A DNA stretch of 64,000 nucleotides, from NCBI RefSeq assembly GCF_004151485.1, contig NZ_SBFF01000010.1, forward strand, positions 62,352 to 126,351, in the 5' to 3' direction. This stretch comes from Sphingosinicella sp. CPCC 101087 (GTDB taxonomy: Bacteria > Pseudomonadota > Alphaproteobacteria > Sphingomonadales > Sphingomonadaceae). Positions within the stretch are counted from its first letter, which is position 1. Every line of letters begins with the position of its first letter. A program made the position numbers and the translations under genes. This document shows positions 18,561 to 30,101 of this stretch, in pieces. The notes under the pieces were generated by a model. It was not told where the DNA came from. It did not search any database and saw only the letters and a program-made list of their open reading frames with translations.

Positions 18561-21173
18561 ATGGCCACAGCTCGTCCCCGTTCCGAGGCCGGACCGACTC
18601 CGATGATGGCGCAATATCTCGCGCTCAAGGCGGAAGCGCCCGATTGCCTGCTCTTCTACCGAATGGGCGACTTCTTCGAACTGTTCTTCGAGGACGCCAA
18701 GGCCGCCGCCCAATGCCTCGACATCGCGCTGACCGCCCGCGGCGAGCATGAGGGCGCACCCATCCCGATGTGCGGCGTGCCGATTCACGCGGCCGAATCC
18801 TATCTCGCCAGATTGATCAGGGCGGGACACCGGGTCGCCATTGCCGAGCAGACCGAAAGTCCCGCCGAGGCGAAGAAGAGAGGCCACAAGTCGGTGGTCA
18901 ACCGCGCCATCGTTCGCGTGGTGACAGCGGGAACCCTGACCGAGGAAGCCTTGCTCGACTCGCGGACGGCCAACTGGCTCGCAGCGGTGGCCAAGAGCGG
19001 CGAACGCTACGGAATCGCGGCAGCAGACGTCTCGACCGGCCGGTTCGAGCTCACTTCGGTTCCGCCCGCCAGCCTCGATGCCGAACTGGCCCGGCTCTCG
19101 GCGGCGGAGATCGTCTCGCCGGAGCCGCTGCCCGGGGCGCAGGAACGGCGAGCCGGCTTCGACAGCCTTGCCGCCGAGCGGCGCCTGAAGGACCGGTTCG
19201 GCGTCGCGACCCTAGACGGGTTCGGCCATTTCGACCGCGCGGCCTTGTGCGCAGCCGGGGGGCTGCTCGCTTATCTGGACGAGGTGGCGAGGGAGGCCTT
19301 GCCCTTCCTTCGTCCACCGGTGGCGTTGAGCGCCGGCGATCACATGATGATCGACGCGGCGACGCGCGAGAGCCTGGAGCTGACCCAATCGGTCTCCGGC
19401 ACGCGCGCCGGAAGTCTGCTGGCCTGCATCGACCGCACCGTCACCGGCGCCGGTGCGCGGCTGCTCTCGGCGGACCTCGGCGCGCCTTTGCTCGACCGGC
19501 TCTTGATCGAGCAAAGACTCGATCTGGTCGCGCATTTCGAGCGCGACAGCGGGGAACGGGAGGCAATCCGCCGGCAGCTCCGGGCGCTTCCGGACATCGG
19601 CCGTGCCCTCGGCCGCCTCGCTGCAGGACGCGGCGGACCGCGCGACCTTGGCCAGCTGCGGGACGGCCTTGCCGAGGCGCGGCGCCTGCACGACCGTCTG
19701 GCGAGGATCGACAATCCCCCCCCTTTGCTCGCCGCCTTGCTGCCGGCGCTGACCGGCCATGGGGAGCTGGTCGATCTTCTCGGCCGCGCCCTGGTGCCGT
19801 CGCCGCCGATCGACACCGCCCAAGGCGGCTATATTGCCGAAGGCTTCGACCCTGCCCTGGACGGGCTGCGCACGACCAGCGGCGAGGGCCGTCGCGCTAT
19901 CGCGGCGCTCGAAGCGCGCTACCGCGAGCAGACGGGGATCTCGGCCCTCAAAATCCGCCACAACGCCGTGCTCGGCTATCATATCGAGGTGCCGGCGCGT
20001 CACGCCGACCGCTTGATGGCGGCGGATTCGGGATTTACCCACCGTCAGACCCTGGCCGGGGTCGTCCGCTTCAATGCACCGGACCTGCACGAGCAGGCAC
20101 TGCGGGTTACCCAGGCCGGCGCTCATGCACTCGCCGCGGAAGCCGCCCACTTCGACGAGCTCACCGGAGCAGCTCTGGCGCGGGCGGAGGCGATCGCCGC
20201 GTCCGCCGACGCCCTCGCCCGGCTCGATGCCGCTTCGGCACTCGCCGAGCGGGCGGTGGAGGGGGGCTGGTGCCGTCCGCGTTTCGTCGATGACGGCCGG
20301 TTCGAGGTGGAGGCGGGGCGGCATCCGGTGGTCGAGGAGGCGCTGAAGGCGTCCGGGGGCCGTTTTGTCGCCAATGACTGCCACTTGACCGAGGATAGTC
20401 GTCTCTGGCTGGTCACCGGCCCCAATATGGGCGGCAAGTCCACCTTCCTCCGCCAGAATGCGCTGATCGCGATCCTTGCCCAGTCCGGAGCATTCGTCCC
20501 GGCCGCCGCCGCAACGCTCGGACTGGTGGACCGGTTGTTCAGCCGCGTCGGTGCTTCGGACAATCTCGCGCGCGGCCGTTCGACCTTCATGGTCGAGATG
20601 GTGGAAACCGCCGCCATCCTGGCCCAGGCTACCGACCGCAGCCTGGTCATCCTCGACGAGGTCGGGCGGGGCACGTCGACCTATGACGGCCTGGCAATCG
20701 CCTGGGCCGTCGTCGAGGCAATCCACGACAAGAGCCGCTGCCGCTGCCTCTTCGCCACGCATTATCACGAGCTCACGCGGCTCGCCGAGCGGTTGGACGC
20801 TTTGTCGCTCCATCACGTGCGCGCCCGCGAATGGAAAGGCGACCTGGTCCTGCTTCACGAGGTGACCGGCGGCCCCGCCGACCGAAGCTATGGGATCGCG
20901 GTCGCCAAGCTGGCGGGCATGCCGCCCGACGTGCTGGCGCGCGCCCGCTCGGTCCTCGCCCGGCTCGAGGCGGGGCGGTCGGCGACCGGCGGAATTGCGG
21001 CGGGCCTCGACGACCTGCCTTTGTTCGCCGTGGCGCTGCAGGAGGATGATGAGGTTCGGCCCGACCCAGTCCATGCGGCGCTCGGCGAGATCGAGCCGGA
21101 TACGCTCAGCCCACGCGAGGCGCTCGAACTGGTCTATCGGCTCAAGCGGCTGCAGGCGGAGGATGAACGATGA
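18561..21173 (+). CDS. mutS: DNA mismatch repair protein MutS
   Basis: Mismatch-recognition ATPase, 870 residues. The mismatch-binding motif appears as [17 protein letters not shown] (about residues 32-48), with Phe of the F-x-E type read-head. The ATPase has Walker [10 protein letters not shown] (~619-627) and Walker [17 protein letters not shown]. Initiation at the ATG before [19 protein letters not shown] gives normal family length; no clear ribosome site is seen. The stop overlaps the glnD start (ATGA), so the two are coupled. Confidence 0.97.
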   Translation: MATARPRSEAGPTPMMAQYLALKAEAPDCLLFYRMGDFFELFFEDAKAAAQCLDIALTARGEHEGAPIPMCGVPIHAAESYLARLIRAGHRVAIAEQTESPAEAKKRGHKSVVNRAIVRVVTAGTLTEEALLDSRTANWLAAVAKSGERYGIAAADVSTGRFELTSVPPASLDAELARLSAAEIVSPEPLPGAQERRAGFDSLAAERRLKDRFGVATLDGFGHFDRAALCAAGGLLAYLDEVAREALPFLRPPVALSAGDHMMIDAATRESLELTQSVSGTRAGSLLACIDRTVTGAGARLLSADLGAPLLDRLLIEQRLDLVAHFERDSGEREAIRRQLRALPDIGRALGRLAAGRGGPRDLGQLRDGLAEARRLHDRLARIDNPPPLLAALLPALTGHGELVDLLGRALVPSPPIDTAQGGYIAEGFDPALDGLRTTSGEGRRAIAALEARYREQTGISALKIRHNAVLGYHIEVPARHADRLMAADSGFTHRQTLAGVVRFNAPDLHEQALRVTQAGAHALAAEAAHFDELTGAALARAEAIAASADALARLDAASALAERAVEGGWCRPRFVDDGRFEVEAGRHPVVEEALKASGGRFVANDCHLTEDSRLWLVTGPNMGGKSTFLRQNALIAILAQSGAFVPAAAATLGLVDRLFSRVGASDNLARGRSTFMVEMVETAAILAQATDRSLVILDEVGRGTSTYDGLAIAWAVVEAIHDKSRCRCLFATHYHELTRLAERLDALSLHHVRAREWKGDLVLLHEVTGGPADRSYGIAVAKLAGMPPDVLARARSVLARLEAGRSATGGIAAGLDDLPLFAVALQEDDEVRPDPVHAALGEIEPDTLSPREALELVYRLKRLQAEDER

Positions 21174-23911
21174 CGGCACGGACGATCGTCATTCCCAACC
21201 GCCGTGACATCGTCGACCGGCGCGCGCTCGCGGAGCGAATGGCAGGATCGGACCGGCAACAGGTTGCGGCGATGCTGAAGGAGGCGCTCGCTCGAGGCCG
21301 GGCGGAGATTGCTCGCCGGCTCGAGGAGAAGCCTTACGCCGGCAGCGAGACCGCCGCGGCTTACGCCTTCCTGACGGACCAGCTCCTCCGACTGGTGTTC
21401 GACTATGTCACCGGCCAGCTTCATCCGATCGCCAATCCGACCACGTCCGAGCGATTGCTGCTGATGGGGGTCGGCGGATATGGCCGCGGCGAGATGGCGC
21501 TTCACTCCGATGTCGACATCGCCTTCGTGACGCCGTGGAAGCCGACCGCCTGGACCGAGAATGTCGTCGAATCGATCCTTTACCTGCTCTGGGACCTCGG
21601 CCTGAAGGTCGGCCAGTCCACGCGCAGCACCGAGGAACTGGTCCGCGCCGCCGCCGGCGACCACACGGTGCGGACCGCCATATTGGAATCGCGCTACGTC
21701 TGGGGCGACGAGGCGCTGTTCGACGAGGCGCAGGCGCTGTTCTGGAAGAAGGTCGCTTCGGGAAATATCCGCACCTTTGCCAAGGAGAAACTGGACGAAC
21801 GGGACGAGCGGCACCGGCGGATGGGCGACAGCCGCTACGTCGTCGAGCCCAACGTCAAGGAGGGCAAGGGCGGTCTTCGGGACCTCCATGCCTTGTTCTG
21901 GATAGGCAAGTTCGCCTATCGCCTCCGCTCGGCCGCCGAGCTGGTCGAGGTGGGCCTGCTCTCCCAGTCGGAACTGCGGCAGTTCCAGCGGGCCGAGCGC
22001 TTCCTGTGGGCAGTGCGCTGTCACCTCCACGTCCTTGCCGGACGTCCCGAGGAGCGGCTGACCTTCGACTACCAGCGCGAGATAGCGGCGCGGATGCGCT
22101 ACGCGGATCGGCCGGGCAAGTCCTCGGTCGAGCGGTTCATGCGGCACTATTTCCTTCATGCGAAGACGGTCGGCGACCTGACCGGGGCGTTCCTGGCGCA
22201 TCTCGACGAGAAGTTCGCGCGCCGGGGGCAACGCCTCCATCTCCCCTCCCTCCGCCGCCGACCGAGCAAGCTGGAGGGCTTCATGCTCGACAGGGGTCGG
22301 CTGGCTATCCCCGACGACTCCTTCCTCGCCGACGATCCGGTCAGGCTCATTCAGATGTTCGCTTTGGCCGATCGCTATGAGCTGGAGATTCACCCGCTGG
22401 CGATGCGCGCGGCGGCGCGTCTCGCGAAGCTGATCGACGCCCGGGTGCGGGCCGATCCCCGTGCCAATCCCCTGTTCCTGGACGTGCTGTCGTCGCCGCG
22501 CGACCCCGAGACGGTGCTGCGCTGGATGAATGAAGCCGGGGTGTTCGGCCGCTTCATTCCGGATTTTGGCCGCGTCGTCGCGCGGATGCAGTTCGACATG
22601 TACCATCATTACACCGTCGACGAGCACTCGATCCGGGCGATCGGCTTGCTCGCGCGGATCGAGAAAGGCGAGCTGAAGGACGACCATCCGCTCGCCACCG
22701 GCCTCTTCAAGCGGATCGCGTCCCGCCGGGTTCTCTACGTCGCCGTTCTTCTCCACGATATCGCCAAGGGTCGTGGCGGTGATCATAGCCTGCTCGGCGC
22801 AGAGATTGCGCGAACGCTCTGTCCCCGCCTGGGCCTGACGGAGGCCGAGACCGAGACCGTCGCCTGGCTGGTCGCGCACCACCTCCTCATGTCGGCAACG
22901 GCCTTCAAGCGCGACCTTGCCGATCCAAAGACCATCCAGGATTTCGCGGCGCAGGTGAAGAGTTTGGAGCGGCTGCGCCTGCTGTTCATCCTGACTGGTG
23001 TCGACATACGCGCGGTCGGCCCGGGGACCTGGAACAGCTGGAAAGCGCAGCTGCTGCGAACCTTGTTCGAGGCCGCCGAAGAGACGCTGAGGCTCGGGCA
23101 CAAGCAGACGGGGCGCAAGGAACGGATCGCGGCAATCCATGAGACGCTGAGTGCGCGCCTGGGCTGGGGGCCGCGACGCTATGCCCGCTTCGCGGAACGG
23201 CTGGCGGACAGCTACTGGCTGGCCGAGCCGCTCGACGTGATCGAGGGTAATGCCCGTCTGGTCGACGCCGCCGACAGCAATCCGGACGAAGCGCGACCGA
23301 TGGAAACGCGCGTCCTGGCCAATCGCGGCGCGACCCTGGCGACCGTCTACGCGAGAGACCAGCCCGGCCTGTTCTACCGCATCGCCGGCGCCATCAGTCT
23401 GGTCGGCGGCAACATCATAGACGCCCGGGTCCACACGACCGCAGACGGCATGGCGCTGGATAATTTCCTGGTCCAGGACATGTCCGGGGCGGCCTTTGAC
23501 GACAGCCACCAGCTCAGGCGGCTGGAGGAGGCGGTGCTGAAGGCGATCGAGGGTCAGGAGCCGATGCGCGAACGGCTCGCCGCCCGCGGCCTCCCGCTGC
23601 GCCGTGCCGAGGCCTTTCCGATCCAGCCGGCTGTCTTCGTCGATAACGGGGCTTCCAACCGTTACACGGTTCTTGAGGTCAATGCTCGCGACCGCGCGGC
23701 CTTGCTGTGCGAGCTGGCCCAGGCGATCACCGAATCGAAGGCGGTCATCCACAGCGCCCATATCGCCACTTATGGCGAGCGCGCGGTCGACGTCTTCTAC
23801 CTGACCGAATTCGGAGGCGGGAAGATCGAGGCGCCGGCGCGGCTGAAGACGCTGCAGGCGCGCCTTCTCAAGGCGGCCGGATATGCGCCGTCACGGCGCA
23901 AGGCCGCCTGA
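21170..23911 (+). CDS. glnD: [Protein-PII] uridylyltransferase/uridylyl-removing enzyme
   Basis: Nitrogen sensor that adds UMP to PII proteins when glutamine is low and removes it when glutamine is high. It has 913 residues: nucleotidyltransferase domain with GVGGYGRGE and SDVD (residues ~101-116), an HD hydrolase domain with [14 protein letters not shown] near residue 528, and two C-terminal glutamine-sensing ACT domains starting about residues 720 and 830. All key motifs are intact. It overlaps mutS by four bases and ends at a strong hairpin. Confidence 0.97.
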   Translation: MTARTIVIPNRRDIVDRRALAERMAGSDRQQVAAMLKEALARGRAEIARRLEEKPYAGSETAAAYAFLTDQLLRLVFDYVTGQLHPIANPTTSERLLLMGVGGYGRGEMALHSDVDIAFVTPWKPTAWTENVVESILYLLWDLGLKVGQSTRSTEELVRAAAGDHTVRTAILESRYVWGDEALFDEAQALFWKKVASGNIRTFAKEKLDERDERHRRMGDSRYVVEPNVKEGKGGLRDLHALFWIGKFAYRLRSAAELVEVGLLSQSELRQFQRAERFLWAVRCHLHVLAGRPEERLTFDYQREIAARMRYADRPGKSSVERFMRHYFLHAKTVGDLTGAFLAHLDEKFARRGQRLHLPSLRRRPSKLEGFMLDRGRLAIPDDSFLADDPVRLIQMFALADRYELEIHPLAMRAAARLAKLIDARVRADPRANPLFLDVLSSPRDPETVLRWMNEAGVFGRFIPDFGRVVARMQFDMYHHYTVDEHSIRAIGLLARIEKGELKDDHPLATGLFKRIASRRVLYVAVLLHDIAKGRGGDHSLLGAEIARTLCPRLGLTEAETETVAWLVAHHLLMSATAFKRDLADPKTIQDFAAQVKSLERLRLLFILTGVDIRAVGPGTWNSWKAQLLRTLFEAAEETLRLGHKQTGRKERIAAIHETLSARLGWGPRRYARFAERLADSYWLAEPLDVIEGNARLVDAADSNPDEARPMETRVLANRGATLATVYARDQPGLFYRIAGAISLVGGNIIDARVHTTADGMALDNFLVQDMSGAAFDDSHQLRRLEEAVLKAIEGQEPMRERLAARGLPLRRAEAFPIQPAVFVDNGASNRYTVLEVNARDRAALLCELAQAITESKAVIHSAHIATYGERAVDVFYLTEFGGGKIEAPARLKTLQARLLKAAGYAPSRRKAA

Positions 23912-23926
23912 GGAGCCGGAAAGGAA

Positions 23927-23950
23927 AGGCCCCCGCGATCGCGGGGGCCT
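23927..23950. terminator. Bidirectional rho-independent-type terminator
   Basis: A perfect 24-bp palindrome (AGGCCCCCGCGA then its mirror) in the 67-bp gap between the convergent glnD and TonB-dependent receptor genes. Pyrimidine-rich tracts follow on both strands. The strongest terminator-like hairpin in the window. Confidence 0.8.
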
Positions 23951-23978
23951 CTCTCCCCTCTCGCTCAGGTCGGAAAGC

Positions 23979-26765
23979 CTAGAACCGGAATCGTCCGGTG
24001 ATTCCGTAGGTGCGCGGCTCGGCCAGGAAGCTCGTGAAGATCTGGGTCCCGGTGGCGAAGTTCGGCGCACCGAACGCGGCAACTTGCGCCCGGCTGTTCG
24101 CGCCCTGGAACGGCGTGTTGAACGCCACCTGCTGATAGTTGGTGTCGAACAGGTTCTGCGCCCACAATTCGATCGCCCAGCGCTGGCCGTCGCCGCGGAT
24201 GCCGACACGCGCATTGACCACGACGAACGCGTCCTGCTCCTTTTCGGGGAACAGGTCGGACCCCGTGTTGAAGTCCGACGTCATGCGGCCATCGACGTAG
24301 AGCAGCCCGGAAAGGCCGCTCGACCCGATCGGGGGCGTCCAGGCCATCGACGCCGTCGCGACATGTTCCGGCGCATTGGACATGTTCTGGCCGGGTAGCA
24401 GGAAGAGGAACGGGTCGAGCGGCTCTCCCTCGGAGCTTCCGATCAGATTGTCCTCATATTCGGTCTTGGCATAGGTGTAGCCGGCCGTGAAGGTGAGGTC
24501 CGGCATCGGATTGAGGACCGCCTCCAGCTCGAGCCCGGTCGAGGTCACGCCCGATTGCACGTCGTCCGGATCGCAGGCGCCGGTCGCGCCGGAAGGATCC
24601 CGGTCGGCGCCACCCAGGTCGGTCCCGCAGCTGTTGATGTTCTGCACGATGAAGACCGTGCCGTTGAACGTGTTCAGCTGGAAGTCGCGGAATCGCTGGT
24701 GGAATATCGCGGCATTGAAGGTGAAGTTGCGCCGGGTCAGCTTCATGCCCACCTCGAAGGCGTTCACGACCTCCGGAGCGAAGCGCAGGTTCGCCGCGTC
24801 GGCATTGCTGCGCGGGAACAGAGCGGTCCCGAGGTCGGAGCGGTCGAGATTGTATCCGCCCGCTTTGTAGCCGCGCGAATAGCTCGCGTAGAATAGCTCG
24901 CGCGGGCTCGGTTGGTAGGACAGGATGCCGGTCCCGGTGAATTCGCCCTCGCTGAACTCGTCCTCGAGATCGAGGGCGTTCAGCGACGAGCTCGAATTGC
25001 CCGTGCAGCTCAGGGTGATGATTCCGCCCGCGGTCGCTGCGAGGGCCGGATTGGCGAGCAGCGGGCCCAGCAGCGCCTGCTGCTGGGGGCAGATGGTGTT
25101 GTTGTTGTTGAAGCTGGCGTCGAACTCCTTGTGCTCGCGCGTGTACCGCAAGCCGACCGTCACCGCCCATTGGTCGGTGATGTTGAAGATGTTGTGCGTG
25201 AATAGCGCCCAGTTGCGGCTGTCCTGATTGTAGATCGAGCCATTGTCACCCAGGTCGCGCAGGTTCGTGAGGTTGTCGAGCGCGGTGAGCAGGATCGGCG
25301 TTGCCGGCCCGAAGGCCGGGGGAATTCCCGGGACGAGTCCGGAAACGAGGGCCCTTCCCGTCGGCGAAAGGCAGGCGGGCTGGGCCGGATCGAGGAAGGG
25401 GAACAGGCCCGACGGTTCGACACCGGTGCCGGCGAGGGCGCGGCAGGCGGCGAACGGGCCATATTGGGTGCCGAATTTCAGGTTATCGACGATGCGCAGG
25501 TCTTCCTTGGCGAAATAGCCGCCGACCAGCCAGTCGAGCTTGCCGTCGAACGCCGAGCCCTGGAGGCGCAGCTCCTGCGTGAAGGTGCGGAAGCGGCGCT
25601 CGGCATTGCCGTCGTCGTCGCGATAGAGAATGTCGACATTGCCGTAATCGAGATCGCCCGCGCCCTCGGAGCTGTAGCCGCGATAGGCGGTGATCGAGGT
25701 CAGGGTGGCGCCGCCGAAGTCATAGTCGATCTGGCCGGACACGCCCCAATCGGTGGTGTCGTTGCGGAAGGTGCGCCCGGGAGAGACCGCGAGCTGGCGA
25801 TTATACGGATCGCCTTCCGATGGCAGGATCCCGCCCATCCGACGCAGGATCGTGACGATCCGGTTCTCCCGCGTCGCATATTCATAGTCGCCCGGTGACC
25901 CCGGAGTCGGATCGAAGCTCTCGCGGGTCTCGACATAGACGGCGCCGCAGCAGCTCTCGTCGCGGGTGGTATAGTCGCCGATCAGGCGGACCGACAGCGA
26001 GTCGTTGGGCTCGTAGAGCAGCTGCCCGCGAACGAACAGGCGGTCGCGGTCGTTGACGTCCGATTCGGTTCCGCCGGATGGATTTACGACCTCGTAGAAG
26101 CCGTCGCGGCGATTGTAGACCGCGTCGATGCGGAAGGCGAGGTCCTCGCTGATCGGCCCCGTCACCCCGCCCGCGGCACGGATATTGTCGTAATTGCCGT
26201 AGGTCAGCTCGGCAAAGCCGCCAAACTGGAATTCCGGCCTCCGCGTGATGATGTGGATGAGTCCCGCCGATGCATTCCGGCCGAACAAAGTGCCCTGCGG
26301 CCCGCGGAGCACTTCGACCCGCTCCACCTCGCCGAGCTCGTTGAGGCCGATGCCGCTGCGCGAGCGGTAGACGCCGTCGATGAAGACGGCGACGGAGCTT
26401 TCGAGGCCCGGATTGTCGCCGACAGTGCCAATTCCCCGGATACGGGCGGACCCGTTCGCCTCCGTCCCGGTCGAAGAGACCAGGAGGGAAGGCGCGAGCT
26501 GGTTCAACTGACGGATGTCGTTGGCGCCGCTATTTTGCAGCTGCTCGCCGCCGACAGCCTGGACCGCGAGCGGCACGTCCTGGAGAAGCTGGCGGCGGCC
26601 CTGGGCGGTGATGACGATGCTCTGCTCGCCTGCAGCGGCCTGGTCGTCGACCGCGGCATTCTCGGCCCCGCTGGTGCTGGTGGCGGCCGGCTCCTCGTCC
26701 TGCGCATGAGCCGGCGAGGCAATCGCCGCGAGTCCCGCGGACAGCAGCCAGAAAGTCTTGGACAT
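23979..26765 (-). CDS. TonB-dependent outer-membrane receptor
   Basis: A 928-residue ligand-gated outer-membrane channel. The signal peptide ends SPAHA; a TonB box-like SIVITAQ follows, then a plug domain (QDVPLAVQAVGGEQL, RIRGIGTVGD, VEVLRGPQGTLFGRNASAGLIHIITRRP) and a 22-strand barrel ending in RTYGITGRFRF with terminal Phe. Substrate is unknown; the sequence resembles the large sphingomonad family with diverse organic ligands. ATG is chosen because GGGAGGGGAAG lies just upstream, although the frame is open for ~320 bp more. No dedicated regulator or enzymes lie alongside. Confidence 0.92.
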   Translation of the reverse strand: MSKTFWLLSAGLAAIASPAHAQDEEPAATSTSGAENAAVDDQAAAGEQSIVITAQGRRQLLQDVPLAVQAVGGEQLQNSGANDIRQLNQLAPSLLVSSTGTEANGSARIRGIGTVGDNPGLESSVAVFIDGVYRSRSGIGLNELGEVERVEVLRGPQGTLFGRNASAGLIHIITRRPEFQFGGFAELTYGNYDNIRAAGGVTGPISEDLAFRIDAVYNRRDGFYEVVNPSGGTESDVNDRDRLFVRGQLLYEPNDSLSVRLIGDYTTRDESCCGAVYVETRESFDPTPGSPGDYEYATRENRIVTILRRMGGILPSEGDPYNRQLAVSPGRTFRNDTTDWGVSGQIDYDFGGATLTSITAYRGYSSEGAGDLDYGNVDILYRDDDGNAERRFRTFTQELRLQGSAFDGKLDWLVGGYFAKEDLRIVDNLKFGTQYGPFAACRALAGTGVEPSGLFPFLDPAQPACLSPTGRALVSGLVPGIPPAFGPATPILLTALDNLTNLRDLGDNGSIYNQDSRNWALFTHNIFNITDQWAVTVGLRYTREHKEFDASFNNNNTICPQQQALLGPLLANPALAATAGGIITLSCTGNSSSSLNALDLEDEFSEGEFTGTGILSYQPSPRELFYASYSRGYKAGGYNLDRSDLGTALFPRSNADAANLRFAPEVVNAFEVGMKLTRRNFTFNAAIFHQRFRDFQLNTFNGTVFIVQNINSCGTDLGGADRDPSGATGACDPDDVQSGVTSTGLELEAVLNPMPDLTFTAGYTYAKTEYEDNLIGSSEGEPLDPFLFLLPGQNMSNAPEHVATASMAWTPPIGSSGLSGLLYVDGRMTSDFNTGSDLFPEKEQDAFVVVNARVGIRGDGQRWAIELWAQNLFDTNYQQVAFNTPFQGANSRAQVAAFGAPNFATGTQIFTSFLAEPRTYGITGRFRF

Positions 26766-26884
26766 CAGCTTCCCCTCCCAAGGAATGGCTATTTTCCCCG
26801 AGAGGTACCGCGATGCGACAGTTGCGCCAACGAAAAATCCGCAGTTTCCCGTAGGTTTGGCGCCGTTCATTGCAAATCCGCAAC

Positions 26885-26899
26885 AGATGCGTTGCATCT
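26885..26899. promoter_or_regulatory. 15-bp palindrome upstream of the TonB-dependent receptor
   Basis: AGATGC-GTT-GCATCT is a perfect 6-bp dyad with a 3-base centre, 120 bp before the receptor start. TGCAA (26871-26875) and TTGCA (26892-26896) form a second, wider dyad over it. Position and symmetry suit an operator; the regulator is unknown. Confidence 0.3.
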
Positions 26900-27176
26900 T
26901 GAAACGGGGCTGAAAAGGTGCCGCTACGGAAAGCTGGCCTCGCCGCCGCTCGACCAGAATTCGTCGATCAGCCGCAAAAGGCCGAAACGACGCGCTGGCG
27001 CGGTCCGGAGCCGCTGCAAGGGCTAGTTCGCTGCGCCCGCGGGGATGCGCCGGCGGTGCGCATGACGCATCCGCCGGCCGAATCATCGCTTCTCCGGTCT
27101 GGATCGGAAGCTTTCGGGCAGGACTCGTTCAGAGGGAATCGGTGCGGGTTCCAGAAGGTCGGAAGCGCGACATTTC

Positions 27177-27205
27177 CGAGTCGGCGGGCTCCGCCGTCCG
27201 ACTCG
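27177..27205 (-). terminator. Hairpin after infC
   Basis: Arms CGAGT+CGGCGG and CCGCCG+ACTCG fold around a GCT loop with a 4-base bulge, starting 8 bp past the infC stop. No U-run follows on the minus strand, so efficiency is uncertain. Confidence 0.45.
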
Positions 27206-27212
27206 AAAGCCT

Positions 27213-27755
27213 CTAGCGGGGCGCGAGCACCATCAGCATCTGGCGCCCTTCCATGCGCGGATGCTGCTCGACCTTGGCGATCTCGGCCACGTCGGCCTGG
27301 ACCCGCTGCAGCAGCTGCATGCCGAGCTCGCCATGGGCCAGCTCGCGTCCGCGGAAGCGCAGGGTGACCTTCACCTTGTCGCCTTCCTCGATGAACTCGT
27401 GGATCTTGCGCATCTTCACGCCATAATCGTGGTCGTCGATGTTCGGACGCATCTTGATCTCCTTGATCTCCTGCGTCTTTTGCGACTTCCGGGCGAGATT
27501 GGCCTTCTTCTGCGCCTCATATTTGTACTTGCCGACGTCAAGGAACTTGCAGACCGGCGGATCGGCATTGGGCGACACCTCGACGAGGTCGAGGCCGGCC
27601 TCCTGGGCCTGTTCGATAGCTTCGGCGGTGAGGAGGACTCCGAGATTGTCGCCATTCTCGTCGATCACGCGCACGCGCGGCACGGAGATGAGCTCGTTAT
27701 AGCGAGGGCCGCTGAGCGGCGGGGCGGCGGAGCGCCTGGCAAGGGGAGGACGTAT
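27213..27755 (-). CDS. infC: Translation initiation factor IF-3, probable AUA start
   Basis: Binds the 30S subunit and checks start codons. The 180-residue product has the N-domain [25 protein letters not shown] and the C-domain [36 protein letters not shown] (shown by segments). The family N-terminus (I/M-R-R-P) aligns with IRPPLARR, whose first codon is ATA at 27755, and AGGAG sits exactly 8 bases upstream (27764-27768). The only conventional start, GTG at 27788, has no ribosome site. infC typically uses a rare codon so IF-3 can repress itself. The leader also has the dyad TCAC-CTA-GTGA (27785-27795). Confidence 0.93.
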   Translation of the reverse strand: MRPPLARRSAAPPLSGPRYNELISVPRVRVIDENGDNLGVLLTAEAIEQAQEAGLDLVEVSPNADPPVCKFLDVGKYKYEAQKKANLARKSQKTQEIKEIKMRPNIDDHDYGVKMRKIHEFIEEGDKVKVTLRFRGRELAHGELGMQLLQRVQADVAEIAKVEQHPRMEGRQMLMVLAPR

Positions 27756-27768
27756 GTTGCTGTCTCCT
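27753..27768 (-). promoter_or_regulatory. Shine-Dalgarno AGGAG and ATA start of infC
   Basis: On the minus strand the order is AGGAG, 8-base spacer ACAGCAAC, then ATA CGT CCT. This spacing is optimal, and no ATG, GTG or TTG competes at that distance. It decides the start of infC and points to initiation-codon-based autoregulation. Confidence 0.6.
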
Positions 27769-27900
27769 GATGTGTAAAGGTCACTCACCTAGTGAATCGC
27801 ACGGCCGATTGAAAGATGCGCGCGCTTGTGCCGTGCACGAATTTCGCCCGCGCGTTTCCGATGCGCCGCAGATTCGACCTTCGGCGGCCTCGGGTCTCGC

Positions 27901-29904
27901 TCAGCGTTCGTCCGGTGCCAGCGCCTCGGTCTTCAGCCGCGCGATTGCCGCCTCCAGCGGAAGGACCTCCTGGCGTGCGTCGGCGCCGAGCGGCCGCAAG
28001 GCGACGGTGCGCTCGTCGGCCTCGCGTCGTCCGATGACGAGGAGATACGGCACCTTGCGCAGTGAATGTTCCCGCACCTTGTAGTTGATCTTCTCGTTGC
28101 GCAGGTCTGCTTCGACGCGCAGGCCGGCAGCCGCCAGCGCATCCGTCACCTCACGGGCATATTCGTCGGCATCGGAGACGATCGTCGCCACCACCGCCTG
28201 CACCGGCGCCAGCCAGAGCGGGAACTTGCCGGCATGATGCTCGATCAGGATGCCGATCATTCGCTCCATCGATCCGAGAATCGCCCGGTGCAGCATCACG
28301 GGCACATGCTTCTCGCCGTCCTCGCCGATATAGAAGGCGCCCAGCCTTGCCGGCATGACGTAGTCGAGCTGGATCGTTCCCACCTGCCAGGTCCTGCCGA
28401 TCGCGTCGGTCAGGTGGAATTCGAGCTTGGGCGAATAGAAGGCGCCCTCGCCCGGAAGCTCCTCCCAGCCATATTCCGGCCCGGCCCGGCCGGCGAGCCG
28501 GACCGCTTCGCGCAGGTCCTGCTCGGCCTTGTCCCACATTTCGTCGGTGCCGAAGCGCAGCTCGGGCCGAAGCGCCAGCTTGATGGCATAATCGGGGAAT
28601 CCAAGATCGCGATAGACGGTGTCGAGCAGGTCGCAGAACAGTCGCACTTCCTCGACGATCTGATCCTCGCGGCAGAAGATGTGGGCGTCGTCCTGGGTGA
28701 ACTGTCGCACGCGCAGGATTCCGTGCAGCGCGCCGTGCGGCTCGTTGCGGTGGCAGCATCCATATTCCGCCAGGCGGATCGGCAGGTCGCGATAGGATTT
28801 GATTCCCTGTCGGAAGATCAGGACATGCGCCGGGCAGTTCATCGGCTTCAGCGCCATCAGCGCGCCTTCGCCCTTCAGGATAGGCTCGTCCTCCTCGGTA
28901 CCCGGAATCTCGTCCGGCACGACGAACATGTTCTCGCGATACTTACCCCAGTGGCCGGACTGCTCCCACTGGCGCGCGTCCATCAACTGAGGAGTCTTCA
29001 CCTCGCGATAGCCCGCCGCGTCGAGCCGGCGCCGCAGATAAGCTTCGAGCTGGCGCCAGACGATATAGCCGTTGGGGTGCCAGAAAACCGAACCATGCGC
29101 CTCGGCCTGGAGGTGGAACAGGTCCATCTCCGCGCCGATCTTACGATGGTCGCGCTTCGCGGCTTCTTCCAGCCTGACGAGATACGCGTCGAGCTGCTTG
29201 CGATTGAGCCAGCCCGTCCCGTAGATGCGCGACAGCATCGGCTTCGAAGGATCGGCTCGCCAATAGGCGCCGGAGACGCGGGTCAGCTTGAAGGCGTTCG
29301 GATCGAGCTTACCGGTGGAGGCGAGGTGCGGGCCGCGACACATGTCCAGCCAATCCTCCCCGGAGCGGTAGACAGTCAGCTCCTCATGCTCGGGAAGCTC
29401 CTGCGCCCACTCAGCCTTGAAGCTTTCGCCATGCGCCTTGAACCACTCTATCAGCTGTTCGCGCGTCCACACCTCACGCACCAGCGGCTTGTCGGCACGG
29501 ATGACGCGGCGCATCTCCTCTTCGATCGCCGGCAGGTCCTCCTCGGTGAACGGCCCGCGATCCGGCGTCGGGGCGAAATCGTAGTAGAATCCGTCGTCCG
29601 TCGCCGGCCCGAAGGTGATCTGGGTTCCGGGAAAAAGATTCTGGACGGCCTCGGCCAGGACGTGGGCATAATCGTGGCGCACCAGCTCGAGCGCGGCCGC
29701 TTCGTCCTTGGCGGTGACGATCGCCAGCTCGGCGTCGGCGTCGATCGGCCGGCCGATATCGCGCACCTCGCCGTTCACGCGCGCCGCCAGCGCCGCCTTC
29801 GCCAACCCTGGCCCGATCGCCGCGGCGATATCGGCCGGCGTCGTGCCGGGCTCGACTTCCCGCACCGATCCGTCGGGAAGCGAGATTTTGATGAGCTCGG
29901 TCAT
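27901..29904 (-). CDS. thrS: Threonine--tRNA ligase
   Basis: Class II synthetase charging tRNA(Thr), 667 residues. It contains the TGS domain (residues ~1-65), the editing domain with [12 protein letters not shown] and [10 protein letters not shown], the catalytic core with [12 protein letters not shown] (zinc Cys), motif 2 [20 protein letters not shown] and motif 3 [19 protein letters not shown], and the anticodon domain from ~560. The ATG at 29904 matches [13 protein letters not shown]. infC follows on the same strand 145 bp later. Divergent from the hydrolase gene across 197 bp without a recognisable control element. Confidence 0.97.
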   Translation of the reverse strand: MTELIKISLPDGSVREVEPGTTPADIAAAIGPGLAKAALAARVNGEVRDIGRPIDADAELAIVTAKDEAAALELVRHDYAHVLAEAVQNLFPGTQITFGPATDDGFYYDFAPTPDRGPFTEEDLPAIEEEMRRVIRADKPLVREVWTREQLIEWFKAHGESFKAEWAQELPEHEELTVYRSGEDWLDMCRGPHLASTGKLDPNAFKLTRVSGAYWRADPSKPMLSRIYGTGWLNRKQLDAYLVRLEEAAKRDHRKIGAEMDLFHLQAEAHGSVFWHPNGYIVWRQLEAYLRRRLDAAGYREVKTPQLMDARQWEQSGHWGKYRENMFVVPDEIPGTEEDEPILKGEGALMALKPMNCPAHVLIFRQGIKSYRDLPIRLAEYGCCHRNEPHGALHGILRVRQFTQDDAHIFCREDQIVEEVRLFCDLLDTVYRDLGFPDYAIKLALRPELRFGTDEMWDKAEQDLREAVRLAGRAGPEYGWEELPGEGAFYSPKLEFHLTDAIGRTWQVGTIQLDYVMPARLGAFYIGEDGEKHVPVMLHRAILGSMERMIGILIEHHAGKFPLWLAPVQAVVATIVSDADEYAREVTDALAAAGLRVEADLRNEKINYKVREHSLRKVPYLLVIGRREADERTVALRPLGADARQEVLPLEAAIARLKTEALAPDER

Positions 29905-30101
29905 GCGGCTGCTGGGCTCCGGGATTCTGGTTGAGGGGCGCGCATTAGATAGGGCCGGGGACCTGTCAAGCAAACCGCTGGCTTCCGAGCGGCCGCCATG
30001 TTCGCGCACCGCTCCCTTCACCATGTGATCGAGGACCCGTTTGTGGCCGTCTCGCAGGCCGAGAGGTTCCGTCCCGCCGGCAAACGGTCTAGGCGCCGCC
30101 C

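Larger units (their letters stand above)
26766..27212. other. 447-bp intergenic region upstream of the receptor gene
   Basis: No convincing gene. On the infC side it holds a terminator-like hairpin (27177-27205); on the receptor side it holds an A/T-enriched stretch (26790-26900) with the palindrome at 26885-26899. The rest shows nothing I can name. The receptor promoter must lie here. Confidence 0.5.

Noticed and set aside
19212-23761. Long minus-strand frames (655 and 875 residues) opposite mutS and glnD
   Set aside because: No recognisable domain, and full-length intact mutS and glnD occupy the other strand.
28066-29934. Plus-strand 622-residue frame opposite thrS
   Set aside because: Antisense shadow; thrS motifs are complete on the minus strand.
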